A stretch of 64,000 nt of DNA from Streptomyces sp. NBC_01237 (GCF_035917275.1 NZ_CP108510.1:1-64000), one strand, 5' to 3'. Counted from the first letter of the stretch, positions 1-9,305 are shown. Translations and numbers: made by a program. The notes: generated by a model from the letters alone, not told the origin.

Positions 1-290
1 GTCCCTACGCGCTGCGCGCGTAGCAGCGGGCCAGGCCCCTGCGGGGCCTGGCCGCTCCCGCTCCGCGTGAGCGGAGGCGGTTCACTGCGTTCACCGCCAG
101 GTGGCACGCGCTCCGCGCCCGCCACCCAACCGCAGGGCAGGCGGCCCGCGTTGCGGGCCGGGGCCGGCCTCCGGCCGACCCGTGGCCTCCGCTGCGCTCC
201 AGCCACCCCCCAGACCCCCTGTCAGCCCCAGTACAGCCAGGGGGTGGGTGGGCCACGCTCCGCGCGGCCCACCCACGGGCCTACGGCCCA
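1..290. repeat. Telomere-like palindrome cluster at the replicon end
   Basis: Nine or more hairpins are packed into this tract. Clear ones are 5-23 (arms CTACGCGC/GCGCGTAG, loop TGC), 29-53 (11-bp perfect arms, loop TGC), 61-76 (CTCCGC/GCGGAG), 76-98 (loop TGC, two internal mismatches), 101-125, 142-160 (CGGCCCGC/GCGGGCCG, loop GTT), 162-176 (GGCCGG/CCGGCC), 245-275 (TGGGTGGGCC/GGCCCACCCA) and 277-289 (GGGCC TAC GGCCC). On the minus strand the TGC loops read GCA closed by C-G. Such GNA loops are known to make very stable hairpins at Streptomyces telomeres, where the 3' overhang folds and is patched by the terminal protein. The sequence does not start with the archetypal CCCGCGGAGCGGG, so the outermost bases may be missing or the telomere may be of a non-archetypal class. 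Confidence 0.75.
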
Positions 291-696
291 AGCAGCAGCA
301 AGGAGGAGGGGTGGTGGTGACGGGTGGTCGGGCGAGTGGCGCATCGCGGGGGCCGATCGCCCGCAGAAAGGGAGCGGACTGAGGGGGTGTCAAGGCGCTT
401 GATTGGCTTGCGATAAGGCAAGACTAGCAGCTTTCGGCCACGTTAGAGGGAATCTCACGATTCTGTGTGCTTCATTTTTGGAGCCGAGATAAGCTATGGA
501 CTCAGAGCACACCACCCCGGACCGCCCCGAAGGGTTATCGAGATCCACCACACGGCCTTGCTGGTGCTCCGGTGAGGCAAAGCAACCACCCGATCGCGTC
601 AGTCCAACCGTAGCCCTTGCAGCTCCTCTACGTGCAGGTTTCCCGTTTCCCGCCGCTCGAATCGACCGGACGGCATCCCAGGAGAAGGCAGGCGAT
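291..696. other. Subtelomeric spacer upstream of the terminal helicase
   Basis: I see no convincing gene here. An ATG at 496 is in frame with the helicase but would add 67 residues of unconserved-looking sequence, and it lacks a strong ribosome site. The tract probably holds the helicase promoter, but no clean -35/-10 pair could be chosen. Confidence 0.5.
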
Positions 697-3219
697 ATGT
701 CGAGCACAGACCGCGTTGACCAGCGCGAGGCAGCCCAGCGAGAAGCCATTGACGCGGTCGTGCGTGCCCTCGAATTGCCTGCAAGATCACTGGTGCCTGA
801 ACGGGGGCTTCGAACGCAGGTGATCATGGCGACCGGGTCCGGGAAGACGCGGGTGGCGGTCCGCAGCGCGGAGGAGCTCCACGCGGGCCGTGTGCTGGTG
901 CTCGTGCCCTCGCTGGACCTGCTCGCCCAGACCGAGTCCGCGTGGCGCGAGGGGGGCCGCCGGGGGCCGATGATCGGGGTGTCCTCGCTGCGGGGTGAGG
1001 AGGTGTCCTTCCCCAACACCACGGACGTGGACGAGCTGGTGGAGTGGACGCGGGGCCTGGACAAGGTGACCGTGTACGCCACGTACGCCTCGCTCGGTCT
1101 GGGCACACTGGAACGCGCGCACGCCGGGGGCCTCGCGGCTTGGGACCTGATCGTCGTGGACGAAGCCCACCGCGTTTCGGGCCGGATCGGGAAGCCGTGG
1201 GCGGTCGTCCACGACAACCAGAAGATCCCCTCCCTGCGCCGCCTCTACATGACGGCCACGCCCCGGCTGTGGCAGCTCGGGGACGAGGACCAGGACGGCG
1301 CACCCGGTGAGCTGGTCGCGAGCATGGAAGACGACCCCGACGGGTCCTTCGGCAGCAGGGCGTTCACTTTGACGCTCTCGGAGGCCATCGACCGGGGAAT
1401 CTGTGCCCCTTACCAGGTGGTGTGCGTGGACGTCACCGACACCGCGCTCCAGGCCGCGCAGCTCCTGGGCGCCGAAGGCCGCTCGGCAGAGGTCCGCGGG
1501 GCGCGGCTCGCCGCCCTGCAGACCGCGCTGGTGAAGGCGTCCTCGGAGGAGGGCTTCCGCCGCACGCTGGTCTTCCACCACATGGTGAAGGAAGCCGAGG
1601 CGTTCGCGGCCGGCCTCCCCCAGGTCGCCGCGCAGCTGCACGCCGCCGACCCCGAGCTGTACCCGAAGACGATCTGGGCGGACTGGCTGTGCGGGGACCA
1701 CAAGCCGCTCCACCGGCGGCGTCTGCTGGGCGAGTTCGCGGCCGGGATCGCCACGGACGGCACTGTGGTGGAGAAGTGCTTCCTGTGCTCGGTGAAGGTC
1801 TTGGGCGAGGGCGTCGACACCAAGCACTGCGACTCGGTGTACTGGGCGGACGTGCGCGGCTCGATGCCGGACCTGGTCCAGGCCGTGGGCCGGGCACTGC
1901 GGACGCAGCCCGGCGAGGGCAAGACGGCCTCGCTCGTGGTGCCGGTACTGCTCGGGCCGGGCGAGACAGCGGACAACATGCTCACCTCCCGGGCGTACGG
2001 CGGGCTGGCCAAGCTCCTGGAAGCGCTGCGGGCCCACGACGCGCGGATCGTGGAGAGCCTCGCGGAGCAGCAGGCCCCAAGCCGCTACAAGCCCGTAGCC
2101 AAGGACGAGAACGGGAAGAGCACGGACGGGAGCGGCAAAGGCTCCGGAGGCGTGAGTGCCCCCGCCAAGGCCCTGCTGAAGTTCTCCACGCCCCGCGACC
2201 CGGCCGCCCTCGCGGCGTTCATCAACTTGCGCGTCGTCAACCCGGAACACGCGCACTGGCGGCGCGGTGTGGAGGCCGCCGTCATCTACGCCCGCGAGCA
2301 CGGCGACCTGCGGGTGCCGTTCACGTTCCGGGTGCCTGCCGTCGACGATCAGGAGGCGGAGGGCGAGGGGTGGCCGGTCTCGCTCGCCGGGTTCCCGCTG
2401 GGGCAGTGGACCGCCGATGCGCGGCGGTTCTACGCCCGCGGGGACATGGACGAGGACCGCATCGTCCAGTTGGAGAAGCTCGGCATGGTCTGGTCCCACT
2501 TCGACGTCGCGTGGGAAGAAGGTCTGTCCGCCGCGCGCGGGTGGGCCGCCGAACACGGCCACCTCCTGGCCCCGCTGGACGCCACGTTCCAGGGCGCGAA
2601 GGTGGGCATCTTCCTGAAGAACGCGCGGGCCGCCGCCCGGAAGGCTGCCGAGAACGAGCAGCGGCGGGCGGAGGGCCTGGCGGTTCAGTCGTCGGCCGGG
2701 GCGCTGTCGGACTCCCGGCGCGAGCAGTTGGAGGAGATCGACGCGTCCTGGTGCCCGACGTGGCCGGTGACGTGGCAGCGGTGCTTCCACCTGGTGCGGA
2801 TGCACCTGGACGCCGGTGGGACGCTGCCCACCGGGGCGGGTGAGGTCCTGCGCCAGGGCGAGGATCTGGGCCGGTGGGTGACATCGGTGCGCTATGGGTG
2901 GGATCAGCTCACGACCGTGCAGCAGTGGATGTGCGAGCAGGTCCTCGGGATTACACCCGCAACCGAGGAGGAGAAGCCGAAGCCGCGACCGACGCAGGCC
3001 GACAAGTGGACCGCCAACCTCGCGGCCGCCCAGCAGTTCTACGAGCGCGAGGGACACCTCCAGGTGCCCCGCAAGCATGTCGAGACCGTGCTCTCCGAAG
3101 ACGGCTGGGAACTCCAGTTCCGTCTGGGGGCATGGGTCAGCAACCAGCGGAGCCGGGTCGCCACGCTCACCCCGGAACGGATGGAACAGCTGTCCACGAT
3201 CGGGATGCGGTGGTCCTGA
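697..3219 (+). CDS. Telomere-linked DEAH-box helicase with helicase-associated repeats (TtrA-like)
   Basis: This is an 840-residue superfamily 2 helicase. It has Walker A ATGSGKT near residue 48, motif II VVDEAH near 155, motif III MTATP near 185, GEGVDTKHCDS near 370 and motif VI QAVGRALR near 393. The second half carries several helicase-associated (HA) repeats, recognisable by W...L..A..Y..E.G.L.VP...P.G.W....R units. The start ATG 697 has GGAGAAGG eight bases upstream, which is better than ATG 496. Helicases of this layout sit next to Streptomyces telomeres (the ttrA family of linear plasmids and chromosomes), where they have been linked to end function and conjugal transfer. That position is matched here, since it is the first gene after the palindromes. 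A role in end processing is inferred from family and position. A decayed relative lies at 7940-8752. Confidence 0.88.
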   Translation: MSSTDRVDQREAAQREAIDAVVRALELPARSLVPERGLRTQVIMATGSGKTRVAVRSAEELHAGRVLVLVPSLDLLAQTESAWREGGRRGPMIGVSSLRGEEVSFPNTTDVDELVEWTRGLDKVTVYATYASLGLGTLERAHAGGLAAWDLIVVDEAHRVSGRIGKPWAVVHDNQKIPSLRRLYMTATPRLWQLGDEDQDGAPGELVASMEDDPDGSFGSRAFTLTLSEAIDRGICAPYQVVCVDVTDTALQAAQLLGAEGRSAEVRGARLAALQTALVKASSEEGFRRTLVFHHMVKEAEAFAAGLPQVAAQLHAADPELYPKTIWADWLCGDHKPLHRRRLLGEFAAGIATDGTVVEKCFLCSVKVLGEGVDTKHCDSVYWADVRGSMPDLVQAVGRALRTQPGEGKTASLVVPVLLGPGETADNMLTSRAYGGLAKLLEALRAHDARIVESLAEQQAPSRYKPVAKDENGKSTDGSGKGSGGVSAPAKALLKFSTPRDPAALAAFINLRVVNPEHAHWRRGVEAAVIYAREHGDLRVPFTFRVPAVDDQEAEGEGWPVSLAGFPLGQWTADARRFYARGDMDEDRIVQLEKLGMVWSHFDVAWEEGLSAARGWAAEHGHLLAPLDATFQGAKVGIFLKNARAAARKAAENEQRRAEGLAVQSSAGALSDSRREQLEEIDASWCPTWPVTWQRCFHLVRMHLDAGGTLPTGAGEVLRQGEDLGRWVTSVRYGWDQLTTVQQWMCEQVLGITPATEEEKPKPRPTQADKWTANLAAAQQFYEREGHLQVPRKHVETVLSEDGWELQFRLGAWVSNQRSRVATLTPERMEQLSTIGMRWS

Positions 3220-3259
3220 CGATCGCCGTCATCAACAGCCACGATCGCAAGGAGAACTG

Positions 3260-4405
3260 ATGCACATCACCCCCACCGACGTGGCGCGCGGAGCGATCGG
3301 CCGGCAGGCCGAAGGGCTGGACGTGGAAGGAGCGCGGGCCAAGCGGGACGGATTGGTGCGGTTGATCGATCGGCAGCGGACGCCCGGCACACCGGAGCAC
3401 GCGGACCTGCGGCGGCAGAACCCACTGATCGGCGGCTTCGAGCAGGACGACTGCTTCAGCGACTCCGTCGCCGATCGGGTGGCCCAGCACTTCGAGACGA
3501 TGGACGCCAAGGTCAGCGAGTGGGATCGGGTCATCGCCCTGCTGGAGGAAACCGGCGGTGCGTACGCGGCCGCGCAGGATGCCGTGCAGACCGCCTGGGC
3601 AGCCGACTACGAAGAGCGCCGGACCACAGCCGTGGGTCGGCACCGGCAGCAGCTGGCTGAACGGCGGGCGTCCGAGCAGGACCGGCTGCACGGCATGCCG
3701 GTGCACCTCGGGGCGGACACCGCCGCAGCCGCCCGCCACCTCGCCCAGCGCATGGGCGCCATCCCCGAACACCTGGCAGCCGAAGTACTCCATGCGGTCC
3801 TCGCCGGTGCCGCCGTCCGGGCCGACGGCACACTTGCACTGCCCGCCGTGTCAGTCATGCCCCGTCAGCAGCTGGTATCCCCCGCCTCGGAGAAGACGCC
3901 GGTGAAGCCCCCAGCCCCGTCCTCGGTGCCAGCGCTGGAGGCGAAGGACATCCTGGCAGCGGCGGAACGGTTCCCGTGGGCCCTGGCCGCGCAGGGGACA
4001 CGTCACTGGCCGGACGGAGAGTTCCTGGACGTCGCGCTGAGAACGGTGCGCACCCAGGAACACGACGGGTACATCGAGCGCCTGGACATGTTCATCGAGC
4101 AGCACCGCCGCCGCCTGGAGGAGCTGCTTCGGGCGTACGGGCCGGGCAGCAGGCCCGCCTCGCACGGCCGGTACACGCTGATCGGACAGCCCGAGACCCT
4201 GGTCATCCTGGAGCGGATGGAGACCAACCCGTTCGCTCTGCGCGGCCAGTGGGAGAAGGAAGAGGAGACCGTGCTGCTGGACGACCTTGAGTTCGCGTGG
4301 GGCCGCGCATCCGCCTCAGCCGGTGAGCAGCCGGGAAACAGCAGCGGGGCCAGGCAGGTAGGCCGCACGCCGTGCCTACCCGTGCACCGCGGATCGAGCC
4401 TGTGA
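3260..4405 (+). CDS. Hypothetical protein downstream of terminal helicase
   Basis: This 381-residue protein is not recognised. The ATG has AAGGAGAA just upstream and lies 40 nt after the helicase stop, so the two are probably co-transcribed. The protein is hydrophilic and largely helical by eye, rich in Glu, Arg, Gln and Ala. Charged heptad-like stretches at about residues 15-45, 70-145 and 260-300 suggest coiled coil. A proline-rich hinge lies near residues 205-220. There is no signal peptide, membrane segment or cysteine motif. Its place between a helicase and a Rad50-like ATPase suggests a DNA-end partner, but that is context only. Confidence 0.6.
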   Translation: MHITPTDVARGAIGRQAEGLDVEGARAKRDGLVRLIDRQRTPGTPEHADLRRQNPLIGGFEQDDCFSDSVADRVAQHFETMDAKVSEWDRVIALLEETGGAYAAAQDAVQTAWAADYEERRTTAVGRHRQQLAERRASEQDRLHGMPVHLGADTAAAARHLAQRMGAIPEHLAAEVLHAVLAGAAVRADGTLALPAVSVMPRQQLVSPASEKTPVKPPAPSSVPALEAKDILAAAERFPWALAAQGTRHWPDGEFLDVALRTVRTQEHDGYIERLDMFIEQHRRRLEELLRAYGPGSRPASHGRYTLIGQPETLVILERMETNPFALRGQWEKEEETVLLDDLEFAWGRASASAGEQPGNSSGARQVGRTPCLPVHRGSSL

Positions 4406-4548
4406 TCAGAGAGCGTCAGGGTCGGCGGCCCGGGAGAGCGCGCGTGCCGCCTGGGTCAGCGCGGCCTGGGTGAATTGGCGTGTCTCGCTGGATAGTGGCG
4501 CCGTTGTCCTGGGCACGACGCACAACAGTGGCTGAAGAGGAGTGAACA

Positions 4549-4878
4549 GTGAGCTACGGCGGAGGCGGCCCAGACTGGGCAATGATCGGTGCGAAGCGAC
4601 GGGCAGAGCAAGAGGCTTCAAGTGCTCGGTCGGACGCGGGGCAGTGGAGGGCACGAGCAGAGGCGTTGGCCACCCATATCTACGAAACGGCTGATCGAAT
4701 CTGCCCTGCGCACATTGCGGGCGACTGCCAGTGCCGACGGTGCTGGGAGCACCGCGTTGCCAAGATCTTCGGCATGGGTGCCGCAGGTAGGTCGGGACCC
4801 ACCACCGGCGCAGGTCCTACGGACCCGTTCTGGAATCTCATCAACAAGATTTCGCGGGAAGCCGAGGAACGCCGTTAG
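4549..4878 (+). CDS. Small cysteine-rich hypothetical protein
   Basis: This 109-residue protein starts with GTG at 4549, preceded by GAAGAGGA. The N-terminus is helical and charged (about residues 14-45). The middle carries four cysteines in the pattern CPAHIAGDCQCRRC, which with the neighbouring histidines could bind zinc. The C-terminus is glycine-rich, then helical. Length and cysteine spacing do not match a family I can name. It lies between the helicase pair and the Rad50-like ATPase on the same strand. The ribosome site and coding bias support it as real. Confidence 0.5.
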   Translation: MSYGGGGPDWAMIGAKRRAEQEASSARSDAGQWRARAEALATHIYETADRICPAHIAGDCQCRRCWEHRVAKIFGMGAAGRSGPTTGAGPTDPFWNLINKISREAEERR

Positions 4879-5031
4879 ACAACCCTGGGGCGCCGGCTGT
4901 CGCCCTGCGGGTGTCACGGCATGTGGCTTCCGGTCCGGGGGCGTGTTCGGACGTCACCCGGACAGCGGAGCGTCGTTTATCCGCTACAAGCACCGCGCGG
5001 GGAGCGCGATGGAGTCTGCGGGAGGCATCTG

Positions 5032-6879
5032 GTGGTCACGCTCAACGTCGAGTGCGAGCTGTTCGAAGTCGACGGGGTGGTGCATGAGTTGCGGTTCGGC
5101 GCCCCAATGGCCGCGCTGACCGGGGAGACCCGTTCGGGCAAGAGCACCGTGCTGGAGGTCTTGGGGTGGACGCTGGGGGTGGACGGCGCGAAGCTGATGT
5201 CGGCTGCGGCGGCGTGCAGCCGCGTCGGGTTCGTTGCCCGCATCGGGGGGTCACGGTGGCGGATCACCCGCAGCACGGTGGACCGCTCACAGGACGTGAG
5301 TTTCACCCACAGCACGCTAGGCACGGAGGAACATCACCCGGTCAAGCGCAGCGAGGCCCGCAGGTCTGCGGCTGACGTTTTCCAGGATCTCCTCGGGATT
5401 CCCAGGCTGGGTGCGGGGCGTACGCGCGTCACCCTGGATCTGCTGATGCCGTGGTTCTACGCACGCCAGCGGGACCTCCCCAACGACTACCTCGGCGGGC
5501 AGAGCAAGGAGCAGCGCAGTGCGGTGGGGCGGGTGCTGCTGGGTGCCGATGACGAAACGGTCGACGCGCTGCGCCAGGAGGCCGCTGGCAGGACGAAGGA
5601 GTGGCGGTCGGTGAGTAACCGTGTGAAGAGGATTCTGCGTGATCGGGAGGAGCGTGAGCTGCCGTCGGTCGAGGATCTTCAGCGCCGTGCCGCTCAGTGG
5701 ACCGCTCAGCAGGAGAAGGCGTCTCTCAGGGCGAGGGAGGCGGGTGTGGTTCTCAGCCGTTTGCATGCCGAACTCGCGGCGCTCCAGAAGAAGGCGTCCG
5801 TGGCGGAGGAGGCGCGGGGTGTCGCTCGTGCGGCTGCGGACGAGCGGGAACGTACGGTGCGGCTGCTGGAGGCGGCCGCGGCCGAGGCCCGTGGCCGTCT
5901 GGCTGGTCTGCGGGAGGCTGCTACCGACCCGAGCCTGTGCCCCCAGTGCGTGCAGTTGCTCGATCTGACGGGGCTGTCGGAAAACGACTGCCGGGTATGC
6001 CGGCGGCCCGATCCCAAACGCCAGGACCGCGCCGAGCAGTTGAAGCGGCGGATGTCGCAGGCGCAGGAGGCTGCTGAGCGGGCCCGGGAGGCAGCCCGTC
6101 GCGCGTCCGAGGCCGCTGATGCCGCCCGTGGGCGTGCTCGCGATGCCGATCGGGCCGTGGTGGAGGCTTCGGCAGCCGCGCAGGTCTTCGCCCAGGACGT
6201 GGTCGCGCCGCAGCAGCAGACAGTGGTCGAGGCCGAGGCTGCCGTGCGTGAGCTGGCCGCACGGCTGGAGCAGAACGCCGAGCACCTGCGGGAGCTCGCG
6301 GAGCTGACCGAGCTGCGCGGGAGGCTGCCGCAGCTGGAGAAGGACAAGAACGCCGCCGAGGCCGCGTACGCCGCAGCACGCAACGACACCGATCTCATGG
6401 TGAAACAGGGCACCGACCGGTGGTCCCACCACATGCTGCGCCGAATGCAAGCATGCGACCCGGAGATCACCACCGTCTCCATCGACCCGGCGGACTTCTC
6501 CGTCACGATCAACGGCAGCGCGTTCGACGCGCGGGCCGTCGCCGGTCACGGCATGACCCGCACCAACGTCAGTGTCCTGCTGGCATTGCGCGACACCGCC
6601 TTGGAGGTCCCCGCGATGCCGGTGCCGCAGTTCCTGATCGTCGACGGCCCCTTCACCGGCCTCGGCAGCAGCCCGGAGGACCAGCGCACCGGGGCCGCGC
6701 TGCTCGACGGCCTGACAGACCTGGCCACGTCCGAGGACCTCTCGGGCGCCGGCGGGCAGGTCATCATCGCCTGCACCGAACTGCACGGCACTCCGGGACC
6801 AGCCGTCCGCGAAATCCGCACCAACTTCACAGACGGCGCCATCCCCGGGCTGCCTCCCCGACAGCCCACCACAAAGTAG
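5032..6879 (+). CDS. Rad50/SMC-like coiled-coil ATPase with CxxC hook
   Basis: This 615-residue ATPase starts at GTG 5032, with GGGAGG six to ten bases upstream. Walker A GETRSGKST is near residue 30. Two long Ala/Glu/Arg coiled-coil arms (about residues 185-300 and 330-460) flank a pair of CxxC motifs, CPQC and CRVC, near residues 303 and 320, like a zinc hook. The C-terminal lobe has Walker B FLIVDGPF near residue 535, followed by a D-loop-like GLGSS. A clear LSGG signature is missing; the equivalent segment reads GHGMTRTN near residue 505. The family architecture is SbcC/Rad50/SMC, but the protein is about half the usual length. No SbcD/Mre11 nuclease lies beside it. Position about 5 kb from the telomere suggests end maintenance or anti-plasmid/phage defence; both are inference. 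Confidence 0.75.
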   Translation: MVTLNVECELFEVDGVVHELRFGAPMAALTGETRSGKSTVLEVLGWTLGVDGAKLMSAAAACSRVGFVARIGGSRWRITRSTVDRSQDVSFTHSTLGTEEHHPVKRSEARRSAADVFQDLLGIPRLGAGRTRVTLDLLMPWFYARQRDLPNDYLGGQSKEQRSAVGRVLLGADDETVDALRQEAAGRTKEWRSVSNRVKRILRDREERELPSVEDLQRRAAQWTAQQEKASLRAREAGVVLSRLHAELAALQKKASVAEEARGVARAAADERERTVRLLEAAAAEARGRLAGLREAATDPSLCPQCVQLLDLTGLSENDCRVCRRPDPKRQDRAEQLKRRMSQAQEAAERAREAARRASEAADAARGRARDADRAVVEASAAAQVFAQDVVAPQQQTVVEAEAAVRELAARLEQNAEHLRELAELTELRGRLPQLEKDKNAAEAAYAAARNDTDLMVKQGTDRWSHHMLRRMQACDPEITTVSIDPADFSVTINGSAFDARAVAGHGMTRTNVSVLLALRDTALEVPAMPVPQFLIVDGPFTGLGSSPEDQRTGAALLDGLTDLATSEDLSGAGGQVIIACTELHGTPGPAVREIRTNFTDGAIPGLPPRQPTTK

Positions 6880-7115
6880 GAGTCGGCAAAGTCCTCGTCG
6901 CACCACAGCCCATCCAGCCGGTCTCTCACCCACATCGCTGTCGTGCCACCCGGGTTCCTCGCCCGCGCGATGTGCGCGGTCAGAGGGGGGACTTGCTCAC
7001 CGACGGGGACGGACGGACAACAGGCAACTCGGCAACTGCATCGGCCACTGGGACAGCCCGAGCACGCCCGTTGATAACGCTGCCGCGCTGGGAATCTCCA
7101 AGTTCCCCGACAGAG
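6880..7115. other. Intergenic gap without recognised gene
   Basis: No convincing gene or strong hairpin is visible. It separates the Rad50-like gene from the broken WD40 gene and may hold the terminator of the former. Confidence 0.4.
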
Positions 7116-7874
7116 TCAAGGGCTCGTGTTCTCGCACGGAAGACCCGGGGGAGTGCCCGCGGGCAGGAAGCGTTTGCGCTCCTCCTCGGTGTAATCACGC
7201 CCGGCCGAGGAGCAGAGGTGGGGAAACCAGTTCGCGCGATCAAGGTCGTAGGTCTGCCGCCAGCCCTTGGCGTAGGCGACCAGGCGGTCTTCGTGGATGA
7301 TCGCTGTCCGCCTGGTGTCGAGCACGGTGGGGATGGCGCCGATATGACGGCCTGTGTCAGTTGCCCACAGATCGTAGCCGCCGGAGGATTCGGTGATCGC
7401 TGTGCCGTCCGAGGTCAGAGAGACCACGTTGTCCAGGCGGTCCACGGCCATGGGGTGCCCCGTGGTTTTCCGCTGGTCCACGGTCCATTGGCGGACGGTG
7501 CCGTCCGCGCTCTGCACCAACAGACTCCGGCCGTCGGCGGAAAAGACGAGGCTGCGTTGCATGAAGTCATGGAAGACGGGGCTGATCGCGTCACCGGACA
7601 GGACCCCGATCCGTTGGCCGGCGAGGGTGTCCCAGAGTTGGATGGTGCCCCGGGTAACGCCGGCCCTGGTGACTACCGCGACTTGGTGCGGGTGGTCCGG
7701 TCGTGGCACCAGCTGTCCGGATGAGCGGAGGGGCGAGATGAGCGCCCCGTTCGTGTGCTCGACTTGCATGGGGCGTCCCACTTGTAGGCCGGTGACGGAG
7801 TCCACCCGTAGGAGCGAGCCTCCAACCGTCAGAGCAGCTATGTCGCCGCCCGCCAGAGGGGTGACCCAGTCCAA
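7116..7874 (-). pseudogene. C-terminal remnant of an nSTAND/WD40 protein
   Basis: The reading frame encodes 252 residues of beta-propeller blades (for example LVFSADGRSLLVQSADGTV and IQLWDTLAGQRI) and then a tail. The tail (DYTEEERKRFLPAG) matches in layout the tail of the intact WD40 protein at 12234 (DFTSAERSLYLPDQ). No P-loop or N-terminal helix-turn-helix is present, and the open frame simply begins near 7874, where helicase-like coding on the opposite strand starts. I read this as the 3' end of a deleted nSTAND gene. It could still be transcribed as a free propeller, but there is no good start signal. Confidence 0.65.
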
Positions 7875-7939
7875 CGCGCCGAGCAGCTTTCCGATATCCG
7901 TGCCGACGTCGAGGACAGGAACGACAACGGGGGCAGGGA

Positions 7940-8752
7940 CGGGGGCGTTTTTCCGCTGGGGCGATGGCTGTCCGATCAGCGGCGGGCGATGCGGGCCGGG
8001 ACACTGCTCCCCGAACGGGCGGCGGACCTGGAGGAACTCGACATCGTCTGGGACCCGGCGGACGCGGCGTGGGAGGAGAACTTGGGTGCCGCACGTGCGT
8101 ACTTCGCGGCGTACGGAACACTCGCCGCACCCGTGACCGCCGCGATAATGACCGGCCCTTCGGACAATGGCTGGCCAACGCCCGGAAGAAGGGCGGAATC
8201 GGCAAGGACCTGGTGCGGGCGGAGCGCCGGGCGGAGCTGCTCGCCGCGATCGATCCGGACTGGCGGCCGGACTGGCCGGTGGACTGGCAGCGCCACTACA
8301 CCGCCCTGGCAGGTCTTGTGACGCCCGGGGAGGTGCTCGGGGAAGTGGCGGCCGGGACGGTCGTGCACGGCATGGACGTCGGCCGGTGGCTGGCCACGCA
8401 ACGGCAGGACTGGGACCGGCTCGCCGTAGGGCAGCGCGAGCGCCTGGCCCTCCTCGGCGTCACGCCCGCACCACGGCCGGCCACCCCGGCCCGGAAGACC
8501 CGGCAGAGGCAGGGGGCGGCGGCAGGCGGTGCGTCCGAGCGAGGTATCGCCGCGCTCACCCAGTACACCGAGCGGGAAGGAACGCTCGTCGTACCCCGGC
8601 CGTGGAGCGAAGAACTGCCCGACGGAACATAGGTATGGCTGGGTGTGTGGCTCTCCAACACCAAGAGCCGACGCGACAAGCTCACCCCCGAGCAGCGCCA
8701 GACCCTCGCCGGGATCGGAGTCGACTGGGCGTGGGGGCGGGTAGAAACCTGA
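7940..8752 (+). pseudogene. Decayed 3' end of a second terminal-type helicase (HA repeats)
   Basis: Three pieces of helicase-associated domain can be joined. From about 7945 one frame reads FPLGRWLSDQRRAM and then LDIVWDPADAAWEENL. Near 8150 the homology moves to another frame (FGQWLANARKKGGIGKDLV). At 8630 an in-frame TAG interrupts, after which the same frame continues with WLGVWLSNTKSRRDKLTPEQ and ends GIGVDWAWGR at about 8750. This is the HA-repeat tail of a helicase like the one at 697-3219, carrying at least one frameshift and one nonsense codon, with the ATPase half missing. Confidence 0.75.
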
Positions 8753-8820
8753 GCGCGAGGTGCTTGGCATCTCTATACTCATCGCGTCCCAGCGGTCAAC
8801 TTGCATAGGAAGCAACTACC

Positions 8821-9264
8821 TTGCGTAGAACACGAATAGCGACTGTCCTCAGTGGTATCGCCGCCGCAACATTGCTCACAATCAGCAACGCCTCGGCGGG
8901 CACCATCGAGGAAAACCTTGCCGGCACCAAGGCACCTCCGTTCAGTGCGGGCAAATGGGTGTGCGCGCCCCCCAACTCCGTGGGGAAGGGCTGTTTCCGC
9001 GAGGACGGGGACTGGTTCGAGATCGTCGACGAGAAGGAGGACGGGCACTCAACCGTGGTTGTCTGGCACAGCGTCTACCCCAGGAACCAGGCGACCGTTC
9101 GACAAGGACTCATCTGGCACACCGGTGGATTCCAGACGTATCGATGGACGAACAAAAACTTCGAAGAGGGATGGAACCTTGAGTTCCGTGTCTGCGCCGG
9201 CGAGTACGGCAACCGGCACATCATCGAGAACAGCTGCACCCAATGGAAGACAACTAAATCCTGA
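8821..9264 (+). CDS. Secreted hypothetical protein
   Basis: This 147-residue protein starts with TTG at 8821, with AGGAAG about 10 bases upstream. The N-terminus is a typical Sec signal (RRTR, then a hydrophobic core and an ASA cleavage site near residue 26). The mature part is about 120 residues, with four cysteines (KWVCAPP, KGCFRE, FRVCAGE, NSCTQW) that could form two disulfides, and it is rich in aromatic residues and beta-type sequence. The general plan resembles the other small secreted proteins in this window (15971, 16818, 48751), though sequences differ. A hairpin terminator follows at 9277-9305. No function is recognised. Confidence 0.7.
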   Translation: MRRTRIATVLSGIAAATLLTISNASAGTIEENLAGTKAPPFSAGKWVCAPPNSVGKGCFREDGDWFEIVDEKEDGHSTVVVWHSVYPRNQATVRQGLIWHTGGFQTYRWTNKNFEEGWNLEFRVCAGEYGNRHIIENSCTQWKTTKS

Positions 9265-9276
9265 CACCACTCACGG

Positions 9277-9305
9277 CAGCCCGCACGCTCCCAGCACGCG
9301 GGCTG
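9277..9305 (+). terminator. Hairpin terminator after secreted protein gene
   Basis: Arms CAGCCCGC and GCGGGCTG (8 bp, perfect) enclose a 13-base loop, 12 nt after the stop codon at 9264. There is no T-run, as is usual in Streptomyces. Confidence 0.5.

Noticed and set aside
496..696. N-terminal extension of the helicase from ATG 496
   Set aside because: The ATG at 697 has GGAGAAGG at good spacing and the family homology starts after it.
787..3078. Very long open frame on the minus strand opposite the terminal helicase
   Set aside because: High GC keeps the shadow frame open. The product is compositionally odd (His/Arg/Pro-rich) and has no motifs, while the plus frame has all helicase motifs.
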